From: Desulfofustis glycolicus DSM 9705
Lineage (GTDB): Bacteria > Desulfobacterota > Desulfobulbia > Desulfobulbales > Desulfocapsaceae
Direction: 5' to 3'
DNA: 63,132 bases
Assembly: GCF_900130015.1 (NCBI RefSeq)
Contig: NZ_FQXS01000025.1
Span: 1 to 63,132 of the forward strand
The translations under genes and the position numbers were made by a program. Positions 55,505 through 63,132 of this stretch are shown here, one piece after another. Each line of letters begins with the position of its first letter. The first letter of the stretch is position 1. Below the pieces are notes generated by a model. The model searched no databases. It saw only the letters and a program-made list of their open reading frames with translations, and was not told the DNA's origin.

Positions 55505-56283
55505 TGAACCGAATCGTGACCATCTTCGGCTGTTTAACCCTTTTCCTGACGGCCGGCGCCGGCGAGGCCCCGGCCCATTTCGGCATGCTCATCCCTTCGA
55601 GCCCGATCGCCGACCAGCAGAACAAGACGATCGACCTGACCCTGTCTTTTTCGCACCCCTTCGAAATGGTCGGCATGGAGCTCGAAAAACCGGCACGCTT
55701 TTTCGTTGCCACCGACGGCTCGCAGACCGATCTGCTCAACGGTCTTGAGCAGACAGAGGTAATGGGCCACACCGGCTGGCAGACCAGCTACACTTGCAAG
55801 CGCCCCGGTGTCTACCAGTTTGCCATGGAACCGCAGCCCTATTGGGAACCGGCCGAGGATCTGTTTATTATCCATTACACCAAAACCATCGTCGCCGCGT
55901 TCGGCGCCGATACCGGCTGGGATGAACCGCTCGGCCTGCCGACCGAGATCGTACCGCTGCTCCGGCCGTTCGGCAACTTCGCCGGTAACAGTTTCGTCGG
56001 CCAGGTACTGATGGACGGGGCTCCGGTCGCCCATGCCGAGGTCGAGGTCGAATTCTTCAACAGCGAGCAGGCGGTGACCGCCCCGAGCGATTATCATGTC
56101 ACCCAAGTGGTCAAGGCCGACGCCAACGGCATCTTTTCCTTTACCTGTCCCCGCGCCGGCTGGTGGGGCTTTGCCGCCCTCAACGAAGGCGATTACCGGT
56201 TGAAGACAGAGGATGGTGCAGAAAAGGGCGTGGAACTTGGCGCCGTTCTGTGGATTCATCTGGACGAGTATCGGCAACCATGA
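55504..56283 (+). CDS. nikK: NikK-like DUF4198 periplasmic protein
   Basis: 259 residues from ATG 55504, which overlaps the nikL stop (TGATG) and has GGAG upstream. Signal peptide, then HFGMLIPSSPIADQQNK and DLTLSFSHPFEM, the His-rich start of DUF4198, found beside NikM transporters and thought to capture nickel in the periplasm. The C-terminus has a carboxypeptidase-regulatory-like sandwich (GQVLMDGAPVAHAEVEVEFF). Confidence 0.78.
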   Translation: MNRIVTIFGCLTLFLTAGAGEAPAHFGMLIPSSPIADQQNKTIDLTLSFSHPFEMVGMELEKPARFFVATDGSQTDLLNGLEQTEVMGHTGWQTSYTCKRPGVYQFAMEPQPYWEPAEDLFIIHYTKTIVAAFGADTGWDEPLGLPTEIVPLLRPFGNFAGNSFVGQVLMDGAPVAHAEVEVEFFNSEQAVTAPSDYHVTQVVKADANGIFSFTCPRAGWWGFAALNEGDYRLKTEDGAEKGVELGAVLWIHLDEYRQP

Positions 56284-57041
56284 TGTTCGAGCAGTTCAGC
56301 CAGGGCACATCGCTGCTGCACCGCAGCGATGTGCGCATCAAGATCGTCAGCGTGCTGGTTCTGGTGCCGGTACTCGCCCTGAGCCGCAGTCCCTGGACCG
56401 TACTGGCCGGCCTGGCTCTTGGTCTGATGCTGGTTTCTGCGGCCCGACTCGATGCCCGGCACCTGCTCAGGCGACTGCTGGTAGTCAACGGCTTTGTCCT
56501 CTTTCTCTGGCTGACCCTGCCCCTAACCTATCCCGGTCAAGCCATCGCTACGCTCGGCCCGCTCGCTATCAGCGGACCGGGTGTGGCACTGGCTTTGCTG
56601 ATCACCCTAAAGGCCAATACCATCGTACTGCTGCTCATCGCCCTGCTGGCTACCTCGACGGTGGCCGACATCGGCTACGGCCTGGAACGCCTTAAACTCC
56701 CCCGAAAACTCTGTCTGCTGCTGCTCTTCTCCTATCGCTATATCTTCGTCATCCACCAGGAATACCAACGATTGGCCCGCGCCGCCCGGCTGCGCAGTTT
56801 CCAGCCCGGCACCAATCTGCACACCTATCGCACCTTCGGCTACCTGTTTGCCATGACGCTGCTGAAAAGCTGGCAGCGGGCCGAACGAGTCCGGCAGGCC
56901 ATGCTGCTTCGCGGCTTCCAGGGGCAATTCCACAGCATCAACCATTTTTCAATTAAACGTGGAGATCTGCTCTTTCTTGGTGTAATGGTAGCGCTGGCCA
57001 TCATGCTCGCCACCGGCGAGACGCTGCTCAACCGGCTCTGA
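56280..57041 (+). CDS. nikQ: NikQ/CbiQ: ECF transporter T component
   Basis: 253 residues; ATG at 56280 overlaps the nikK stop by four bases, and a second ATG follows directly. Family features are LHRSDVRIKIVSVLVLV at the start and the two cytoplasmic coupling helices: RLARAARLRSFQ and RAERVRQAMLLRGFQG (Ala-Arg-Gly type). About five membrane helices. It links NikM to the ATPase dimer. Confidence 0.88.
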   Translation: MMFEQFSQGTSLLHRSDVRIKIVSVLVLVPVLALSRSPWTVLAGLALGLMLVSAARLDARHLLRRLLVVNGFVLFLWLTLPLTYPGQAIATLGPLAISGPGVALALLITLKANTIVLLLIALLATSTVADIGYGLERLKLPRKLCLLLLFSYRYIFVIHQEYQRLARAARLRSFQPGTNLHTYRTFGYLFAMTLLKSWQRAERVRQAMLLRGFQGQFHSINHFSIKRGDLLFLGVMVALAIMLATGETLLNRL

Positions 57042-57092
57042 GTCGCCGGGTCCGGCCGCCATTATCCCTGTCTCATCAGCAAACCGGTTACC

Positions 57093-57824
57093 ATGCCCGA
57101 AACTCCGCTCATCGAATTGAAGGCCGTCTGTTTCGGCTACGCAGACAGGAGTCCGATCCTCAACCAGGTCGACTTGACGTTGGCCGCCAACCAGCGAATC
57201 GGTCTGATCGGAGCCAATGGCAGCGGCAAGACCACCTTGTTTTACCTGATCATGGGGCTGATCAAACCAACGGCCGGGACCATCCTCTTTCGCGGGCGAC
57301 CGACCAACAGCGAAGATGAATTCAAGGGGTTGCGCCGAGAAGTCGGCCTGCTCTTTCAGGATGCCGACGACCAACTGTTTTCCCCCACCGTTCTCGAAGA
57401 CATCGCCTTCGGCCCACTCAACCTCGGCGCTTCGATCGACGAGGCCCGCAGCCGCGCCCTGGCCACCCTCGATAGCCTCGGGCTCGGTCACTTGGCGCAG
57501 CGAATCACCCACCAGCTCTCAGGCGGCGAGAAGAAACTGGTGGCGCTGGCGACCATTCTCGTTATGGAACCGGCCGCACTCCTGCTCGACGAACCGACCA
57601 ACAATCTCGATCCGGTGACCCGTGACCGATTGATCGCCATCCTGGCCGGACTCGATCTTGCGGCGATCATCATTTCCCACGACTACGATTTTCTGGCCGA
57701 AACCTGCCGGGACACCAATATCATGGCGGACGGCAAGGTGCTGACCGGCGAACCGTCGAGCCTGCACACTCACTACCACATCCACCGGCACGGCGAACTG
57801 CCGCACCGGCACGGCGACACCTGA
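57093..57824 (+). CDS. nikO: NikO/CbiO: ECF transporter ATPase
   Basis: 243 residues. Walker A GANGSGKTTLFY, Q-loop LFQDADDQLFSPTVLEDIAFGP (typical of ECF ATPases), signature LSGGEKKLVALATIL, Walker B LLLDEPTNNLDP, and a His-rich tail (HTHYHIHRHGELPHRHGD) that could bind Ni2+ or Co2+. Last gene of the nickel operon, 51 bp after nikQ. Confidence 0.9.
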   Translation: MPETPLIELKAVCFGYADRSPILNQVDLTLAANQRIGLIGANGSGKTTLFYLIMGLIKPTAGTILFRGRPTNSEDEFKGLRREVGLLFQDADDQLFSPTVLEDIAFGPLNLGASIDEARSRALATLDSLGLGHLAQRITHQLSGGEKKLVALATILVMEPAALLLDEPTNNLDPVTRDRLIAILAGLDLAAIIISHDYDFLAETCRDTNIMADGKVLTGEPSSLHTHYHIHRHGELPHRHGDT

Positions 57825-57875
57825 CGCTTGCCCCGGCACTGATCAGGCGCAACTATTCCACCCGGCTTCGCAGGT

Positions 57876-58853
57876 TCAGGGGATCAGCACCGAGCTGCCG
57901 CTGGTCCGCCGCGCCTCCAGATCCTGGTGGGCCCGTGCCGTCTCGTGCAGCGGGTATTCTTGAGCGATGGTAATCCGCACCGCTCCGGAAAGAACCACGT
58001 CGAACAGATCGGCGGCGTGCGCTTCCAGATCTTCACGTTTGGCCGTATAGTGCATCAGGCTCGGTCTGGTCAAAAACAGCGACCCCTTGGCCGCGAGCAG
58101 GCTCAGATCGAACGGATCAACGGGACCCGACGATTGGCCGAAGGAAACCATCGTGCCCATCGGCCGAAGACAATCAAGCGAATTCAGGAAGGTATCCCGA
58201 CCAACCGAATCATAAACCGCATCGACTCCCCGGCCGGCAGTTACCTCTCGCACCGTCTCGGCAACATCCTGGTCGCGGTAAAGGATCACCGTTGAACAAC
58301 CGTTGCTGCGAGCAAACTCGGCTTTCTCCTCGGAACCGGCGGTGCCGATAACCGTCGCCCCCCGATGGGCGGCCCACTGGCTGAGAATCGAGCCGACCCC
58401 GCCGGCGGCGGCGTGAACGAGAATCGTGCTGCCACGCTCGACCCGGTAGCACCCGTGCAGCAGGTAACGGGCGGTCATCCCCTGCAGCATCATCGCCGCG
58501 GCCTGTCTGCTGGTGATCTGCTCGGGGAGCTTGATCAGCCGATGAGCCGGGATGCACCTGGCCTCGGCATAGGCCCCGGCCGGCACGCCGGCATAGGCGA
58601 CCCGGTCACCCACGGCCAGGCCGGTCACCGCCGCACCGATTGCTTCCACCCGGCCGGCCCCCTCCAACCCGAGTACCGCCGGCAGGGAAGGGAGCGGATA
58701 GAGACCGCTGCGGTGGTAGACATCGATATAGTTGAGTCCGATCGCCTCATGCACGATCCGCACTTCTTCCGGTCCCGGACTGCCCGGATCATGGGACTCC
58801 CAGGATAATACGTCCGGGCCGCCGGTCCGGTGGATAACGATCGCCTTTCCCAT
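57876..58853 (-). CDS. NADPH:quinone oxidoreductase (zeta-crystallin type)
   Basis: 325 residues from ATG 58853 with GGAG upstream; an in-frame ATG 33 bases earlier lacks one. MDR fold without the catalytic zinc ligands: GLNYIDVYHRSGLYPLP at the substrate site, GVGSILSQWAAHRGATVIGTAGS as nucleotide-binding turn. Reduces quinones by one or two electrons with NADPH. It converges on nikO. No clear operon partner. Confidence 0.88.
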   Translation of the reverse strand: MGKAIVIHRTGGPDVLSWESHDPGSPGPEEVRIVHEAIGLNYIDVYHRSGLYPLPSLPAVLGLEGAGRVEAIGAAVTGLAVGDRVAYAGVPAGAYAEARCIPAHRLIKLPEQITSRQAAAMMLQGMTARYLLHGCYRVERGSTILVHAAAGGVGSILSQWAAHRGATVIGTAGSEEKAEFARSNGCSTVILYRDQDVAETVREVTAGRGVDAVYDSVGRDTFLNSLDCLRPMGTMVSFGQSSGPVDPFDLSLLAAKGSLFLTRPSLMHYTAKREDLEAHAADLFDVVLSGAVRITIAQEYPLHETARAHQDLEARRTSGSSVLIP

Positions 58854-59121
58854 TGGTTTCTCCTTTTGTTGGTTTCTTCGTGGCATCCTTGCCGTACTGC
58901 CCGGCGACGACCGATATCGTCATCGAACAGACAGTCCCGCCAATGGTGCAAACAATAGTCATCTTTGCCGGCCATGCCCAGGACACCGGCAGAGACTGCC
59001 GCTCCGGCTTAACCGACGTCAGCTCATTCCCTGCTTGCGCATCATCGATATATTCGGTAGCTTCTTCTGGGCGGTCGATCTCCGCCGCCGATCTTCTCCA
59101 GGTGATTGCCGAGGAAACACC

Positions 59122-60102
59122 ATGGCCAATCTTCGTTCTATCAGGACATTCGTTGCCCTCCTGGCCGCGGCAATACCGGCCCACTGGACGCTCTTCAGCG
59201 CCGTTCCCTGCCATGGTGCCGGACCGCTGAAAATCGGCGTGCTGCAGATCGAAGACGTTGTCCCCTTGTACGTCGCCCGGCAGAATGAATATTTCCGCGT
59301 GGAAGGCGTGGAGGTCTCACTGGTCCCGTTTCTCAGCGCATTGGAGCGGGACAGCGCCCTGGCTGCCGGCGCCATCGACGGCGCCATTAACGATCCGATC
59401 GGAGCCATCCTGTTCGACCAGGGCCGGGGACTGGTGCGGATCACCTCGCTGGGTCTGGGCCGGACACCGGCCGAAGGTATCTTCGCCATTCTCGCCGCCC
59501 CTGGCTCCACCATCCACCGGATCGACGATCTGAAACGCGTCGAGATCGCCGTTTCCTCCGCCACCATCATCGACTATGTTACCGAGCGGCTGCTGATCGG
59601 CAGCGGTCTGGCCGCCGGTGAAATCCACACTATCGACGTCAAGAAGATGCCAATCCGCATGCAGATGCTGCTTTCCGGCGCGGTCCAGGCGGCTACCCTG
59701 CCGGAACCACTGGCCTCCATCGCCGTCGATAACGGCGCCAGGATACTGATCAGCGACGATCAAGCCGACGAGAGTCTCTCCCAGACGGTACTCGTTTTCC
59801 GCACCGCGGTGCTGACGGAGCGACCTGAAGATGTTGCCTCCTTTTTCCGGGCCTATGCCAGCGGTGTTGAAGCGCTCAACGACCGGCCCGAAAGCTATCG
59901 GGATCTAGTGGTACAAGTCGGCCGTATCCCGCCCAATCTGGCGCCCCATTATCCGATTCCCACCTATCCGCTGCCACAGCCGTTCCCCCGCGAACTGTAC
60001 CAACCGGTCATGGACTGGCTGTCGAGTCGCGGTCTGGTCGAAGCGCTCCCCTACGAAACCATGGTAGCCTCTGATTTTCTCGGTGACAGCGCGCCTCAAT
60101 GA
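59122..60102 (+). CDS. Substrate-binding protein of an SsuA/NitT-type ABC transporter
   Basis: 326 residues from ATG 59122 (GAGG, seven bases). Signal peptide ending near CHGAG, then GPLKIGVLQIEDVVPLYVARQNEYFRVEGVEVSLVPF, the NMT1/SsuA start, and later PEPLASIAVDNGARIL. Members bind sulfonates, nitrate, thiamine precursors or riboflavin. The ligand is not visible; no TPP or FMN riboswitch was seen in the 235-bp upstream gap. First gene of a three-gene operon. Confidence 0.85.
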   Translation: MANLRSIRTFVALLAAAIPAHWTLFSAVPCHGAGPLKIGVLQIEDVVPLYVARQNEYFRVEGVEVSLVPFLSALERDSALAAGAIDGAINDPIGAILFDQGRGLVRITSLGLGRTPAEGIFAILAAPGSTIHRIDDLKRVEIAVSSATIIDYVTERLLIGSGLAAGEIHTIDVKKMPIRMQMLLSGAVQAATLPEPLASIAVDNGARILISDDQADESLSQTVLVFRTAVLTERPEDVASFFRAYASGVEALNDRPESYRDLVVQVGRIPPNLAPHYPIPTYPLPQPFPRELYQPVMDWLSSRGLVEALPYETMVASDFLGDSAPQ

Positions 60103-60842
60103 TCACGGTCCACTCGGTCAATCTCAGTTTCGCCCACAATGGCGCGACCCTGCCGGTACTGCGGGATATCTCGTTTCACCTCGAGAGTGAAGATTACTGC
60201 GCCATTATCGGTCCATCGGGGTGCGGCAAGACATCCCTACTGTTCCTGCTGGCCGGCCTGCTGCAGCCCGATTCCGGCACCATCGACATCACCGGCAGTC
60301 CCCGGAGTGGCACTATTTTACAAAACTTCGGCCTGTTTCCATGGAAAACAGTCTCCCAGAACATCGCCTTGGGACTCGTCTTGCAGAAGAGACCACCACA
60401 TGAAGTGCGCCGCCGGGTAGATTCCCTTCTCGAAGAAATGGGGCTGTCCGGTTTCGGCGAGCACTTTCCCGGCCAACTCTCCGGCGGCATGCAGCAACGA
60501 GTGGCCCTGGCCCGAGCCCTGGCCATCGAACCGGACATCCTGTTCATGGACGAACCACTCTCCTCGCTCGACGCGCTGACCCGGGAACGGCTGCAGAATC
60601 TGATCGTCGACATCCGGCAAGCCAAGGGAATCAGCACGGTTTTGGTAACCCACTCCATCGAAGAGGCGGTCTTTCTCGGACGCACGATCATCGTGTTGTC
60701 CGGAAGACCGGGGCGGGTCCTGCAAATCATCGACAATCCCGACGCAGACACCGACAATTTCCGGCAGAGCGACACGTTTTTCCAACGCTGTATCGCTGTC
60801 CGACAAATCCTGGCAGGAGAGGTCGATGGACCGCACGCGTGA
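60099..60842 (+). CDS. SsuB/TauB-type ABC transporter ATPase
   Basis: 247 residues. Walker A GPSGCGKTS, signature LSGGMQQRVALARAL, Walker B DILFMDEPLSSLD, H-loop VTHSIEEAVFLG. The overlap of four bases with the binding-protein gene and 17 with the permease gene shows a tightly coupled operon. SRRPGRV-type C-terminus (LSGRPGRVLQIIDNP) is usual in this subfamily. Confidence 0.92.
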   Translation: MITVHSVNLSFAHNGATLPVLRDISFHLESEDYCAIIGPSGCGKTSLLFLLAGLLQPDSGTIDITGSPRSGTILQNFGLFPWKTVSQNIALGLVLQKRPPHEVRRRVDSLLEEMGLSGFGEHFPGQLSGGMQQRVALARALAIEPDILFMDEPLSSLDALTRERLQNLIVDIRQAKGISTVLVTHSIEEAVFLGRTIIVLSGRPGRVLQIIDNPDADTDNFRQSDTFFQRCIAVRQILAGEVDGPHA

Positions 60843-61569
60843 TACCTTTTTTGCCCTGCTGGTCCTGGTCGGCCTGTGGGAGATCTGCGCCCTGCTGCTC
60901 GACTCGATGGCCTTGCCCGAACCGTGGATCGTCCTGCTGGATATCATTGCCGCCCTTGCCGGCGGCAATCTGCTCGACGATCTGGCGATTTCGGCGGTCC
61001 GGGCCCTGCTCGGCCTGTTGCTGGCGGTGGCGGCTGCGGTCCCGCTCGGTCTGGCAATTGGTGCCGAAAAACCGCTGCGCAAACGGTTATCGCCGTTTAT
61101 CTATCTGCTTTACCCGATACCGCATGTGGTACTGCTGCCCTTGATCATCATTTTGTTTGGCATCGGCAATCTGTCGAAAATATTTCTGATTGCCCTGATC
61201 GTCTTTTTCCAGATCCTGGTCACCACACGGGACGCCGCAACGAATATCAACCGCAACTACTACTACTCGATGCAGACCTTGGGGGCATCACGCCTGCAGG
61301 TCTATCGCCACGTCATCCTGCCGGCGTGCTTGCCGAAGATCCTGACGGCATTACGCATCTCGGTCGGCACCTCGGTGGCCATCCTGTTCTTCGTCGAATC
61401 CTTCGCCACCACCAGAGGTCTCGGCTATCGCATTATGGATTCCTGGGGACGGGCCGATTACGTCGCCCTCTATACCGGTATCTGCAGCATGGCGCTGCTC
61501 GGTTTTACGCTCTACCTGATCCTGGATCGGCTGGAGAGAAGAATCTGCCGCTGGAATCGTACCGGCTGA
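60826..61569 (+). CDS. SsuC/TauC-type ABC transporter permease
   Basis: 247 residues, six membrane helices. The EAA coupling loop is MQTLGASRLQVYRHVILPACLP. IYLLYPIPHVVLLPLIIILFGIGNLSKI is typical of the NitT/TauT group. Partner of the preceding ATPase; substrate unknown. Confidence 0.9.
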   Translation: MDRTRDTFFALLVLVGLWEICALLLDSMALPEPWIVLLDIIAALAGGNLLDDLAISAVRALLGLLLAVAAAVPLGLAIGAEKPLRKRLSPFIYLLYPIPHVVLLPLIIILFGIGNLSKIFLIALIVFFQILVTTRDAATNINRNYYYSMQTLGASRLQVYRHVILPACLPKILTALRISVGTSVAILFFVESFATTRGLGYRIMDSWGRADYVALYTGICSMALLGFTLYLILDRLERRICRWNRTG

Positions 61570-61647
61570 CGCCAGCGGGCAGTCGCGCTGCTACGGCCAA
61601 CAAACCGGGCGATCAGTCAGCCGATACCGTCTCCTGCGTGTACCCCC

Positions 61648-61850
61648 TGACTGGAAGTCACAACCAGCAGTGACAATCATCGCCATGACCGGCAGGGCTG
61701 GCCGCTCCTGTCTGCGGCCGCTGCACTGCGACCTAATCGGTTGGCCGCCGGCTGCGGACGTCCTGCTCACGATCCTTCGGGCTGAAAAATCAGGACCGAA
61801 CGGGTTGAATGCTACCGGATGACAGGTTAAAACCTGTCCTGCCGTTGATC
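61648..61850 (+). repeat. Dispersed repeat family 1, copy G
   Basis: Left end CTGACTGGAAGTCACAACCA (61648-61667), a middle with GGCTGCGGACGTCCTG, and the right-hand perfect palindrome GACAGGTT-AA-AACCTGTC (61821-61838) followed by CTGCCGTTGATCGAG, which matches copy A. Its right end overlaps the 3' end of the broken kinase and supplies the kinase's stop codon. With the kinase remnant it fills the region after 61569. Confidence 0.75.
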
Positions 61851-62855
61851 GAGATGGGGTGCCCCGGACAGACGTCGGCGATAAATATCGATCGCCTGGC
61901 CACCGTCGCCGACCATGAGCACCTCATAGCCAAGATGTTCGAGCATTGATCCCGCCACATCGCAAACCATCGCCTCATCATCCATGACGAGGACCAGCCC
62001 CGACGAAACGGTATCATCCTGCGGCACCGTCAAGGCCGGCGACGACGGTGACACCGCTGCTGTTTCGCCGGACCGGGCCGGAATATAAAGCGTGAAGGTG
62101 GTCCCGCCACCGGGGGATGATTCAACGTCGATCGCCCCGCTGTGCTTACGAATGATCGAGTGGACGATGGCCAATCCGAGCCCGCTCCCTTTGGCGCTAT
62201 CCATCTCTTTGGTGGTAAACTACGGGTCGAACACCCGCTTCAAATGCTCCCTGGCTATTCCGTGCCCCTGGTCGGCGATATCGATTCTGATGTAATAACC
62301 GGCCAGCGCCAGCGTCGCCTGCAGAGCTTGGGAATCGGCCGCTGCGGCCTCCCGCAGGCGCACGGTCAGGGTATGAGCGGGACTAGCTAACAATTATTGC
62401 GCCAGCGCATGCGATTCCGTGGAGAGCCGGGCTGCAGCGGCGCGATCGCTAAGCTCTGCGCCGCGCAGGGAGAATATCGATGCCGGGCCGAAGCCGAGTT
62501 GATAAAGATCCAGCGCCGCCTGAAGCACTCGGTCCCGTTCCGGGGTGATCGGCGCCAAAACCAGCTGCAACCGTTCGAACACCGGGGCCAATTGTTCATA
62601 GGAATACTGCAGATCCGTGACTTTCTCCGGGGACCTGGCAATTTCCGCCTCCAGCAGAAGGTTGTAGGCCTGAAACGTAATTGCTGTAATTTCGTGATTT
62701 GCCCACATCTCACCAACCGCCGAACCGACCAGGGACTCAAAGCCGATGCGAAACGCATTGCGCAGTGGCCGCAGATCCCCGCTCCCCGCCGCCGCATCGA
62801 GACGCTCGCCGATATCCGTTTGAACGGATGTTCCAGACACAAAATGAAGTAACAC
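61827..62855 (-). pseudogene. Remnant of a hybrid histidine kinase
   Basis: One frame holds: an all-helical sensor part (62855-62397), a TAA at 62394-62396, a short piece (LTVRLREAAAAD... IDIADQGHGI), a TAG at 62220-62222, the end of the ATPase domain ([21 protein letters not shown]) and a cut receiver domain ([24 protein letters not shown]). The dimerisation/phosphoacceptor segment and N-box are missing, a deletion joining the sensor to the ATPase. The TAG replaces the Tyr of the usual FDPYFTTK motif. The receiver ends after YRRRLSGAP and its stop (TTT TAA) is inside repeat copy G. The gene is dead on several counts. Confidence 0.85.
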
Positions 62856-62962
62856 CTTGATTTGCTGTTTTAAAGTAGCGATTTTAGAGAGAATTATGTA
62901 GGCATCAAATTTTACTCTATATATTTGACATAGTGTGTTATGTATGGTAAAAAGCAGGCATC

Positions 62963-63132
62963 ATGCATATCCACCGAGTCAAATCAAAGCGCGGCGACAA
63001 GGTCTATACCCAGATTTTGCTTCGCGAATCGTACCGGGAGCGCGGAGAGCACGGCTCCAAAGTCAAGAAACGGACCCTGCTCAACCTGACTAAATATCCC
63101 GAGTCGGTTATCTCGGCGATTGAACTGGCCCT
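62963..63132 (+). CDS. IS1634-like DDE transposase, N-terminal part
   Basis: ATG 62963 begins MHIHRVKSKRGDKVYTQIL, followed by LRESYRERGEHGSKVKKRTLLNLTKYPESVI, open to the window end. This basic start (short strands, then VKKRTLLNL) is the N-terminus of IS1634/IS4-group transposases. The AT-rich 62860-62960 stretch should contain the IS end and promoter. The catalytic DDE part lies outside. Confidence 0.75.
   Translation, partial: MHIHRVKSKRGDKVYTQILLRESYRERGEHGSKVKKRTLLNLTKYPESVISAIELA

Noticed and set aside
58887-59121. TPP or FMN riboswitch before the SsuA-type transporter
   Set aside because: No CTGAGA-type TPP core or FMN-element core was found in the 235-bp leader.

Overview
The window looks like a chromosomal segment of a mesophilic, anaerobic Gram-negative bacterium of the Desulfobacterota (sulfate-reducer type, Desulfobulbales-like). 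This is inferred from the gene set: a SelD that is itself a selenoprotein paired with YedF, an octaheme HAO-family cytochrome, an FmdE-associated FecBCD-type ABC operon, a five-gene nickel ECF transporter behind a candidate NikR site, a CFI-box-CTERM protein, a GlcD/GlcF-fused D-lactate dehydrogenase, and a T2SS with GspA/GspB/GspN. No rRNA, tRNA, CRISPR array or prophage was seen.

Layout. 1-7.6 kb is a damaged accessory zone. An IS3-family end (1-~305) has cut off the 3' end of a large RTX gene (272-3196). An unknown membrane protein follows, then a glycosyltransferase broken by an in-frame TAG, then a RAYT-type transposase whose stop overlaps the glycosyltransferase start. 8-16.4 kb holds NudC, an HxlR regulator with a small tautomerase, the octaheme cytochrome, a PII-type P-ATPase and the yedF-selD pair. 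The annotated start of selD lies upstream of an in-frame UGA (Sec17) with a SECIS-like hairpin. 16.6-21.6 kb is a metal or metallophore ABC operon (FecB/C/D-like), an FmdE protein and a cNMP-binding/DUF4388 protein, behind a ModE-like palindrome. 21.7-25.2 kb holds a degenerate sigma-54-type regulator, a LysR regulator resembling the selenium-metabolism group, and a Cys-cluster protein. 25.7-30.7 kb holds part of a type II secretion system: gspE and gspN face gspA-gspB.

31-43 kb is an envelope/polysaccharide region: beta-barrel protein, membrane glycosyltransferase-like protein, GT2 fused to a second domain, membrane spermidine-synthase-like protein, an AlgJ/AlgI-type O-acylation pair, an SGNH hydrolase with a CFI-box C-terminus and an exported propeller-like protein. 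43-53.8 kb holds a hybrid histidine kinase, a Nudix hydrolase, a small DRR-rich protein, D-lactate dehydrogenase, RecQ, HtpX and superoxide dismutase. 54.2-57.8 kb is the nikMLKQO operon. 57.9-61.6 kb holds a quinone oxidoreductase and an SsuABC/TauABC-type ABC transporter. The end is a dead hybrid histidine kinase gene squeezed between a repeat element and the 5' part of an IS1634-like transposase.

Two dispersed repeat families run through the intergenic spaces. Family 1 has seven copies (about 14.57, 25.3, 30.7, 46.3, 46.4, 52.9 and 61.7 kb), with TGAAAATC-type inverted ends and strong internal palindromes. Family 2 has two copies of about 120 bp (25.2 and 53.9 kb). One family 1 copy supplies the stop codon of the broken kinase. 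Selenium handling (selD, yedF, LysR), nickel uptake and the FmdE-linked transporter all point to a metabolism rich in Se-, Ni- and Mo/W-enzymes. The enzymes themselves are not in the window.
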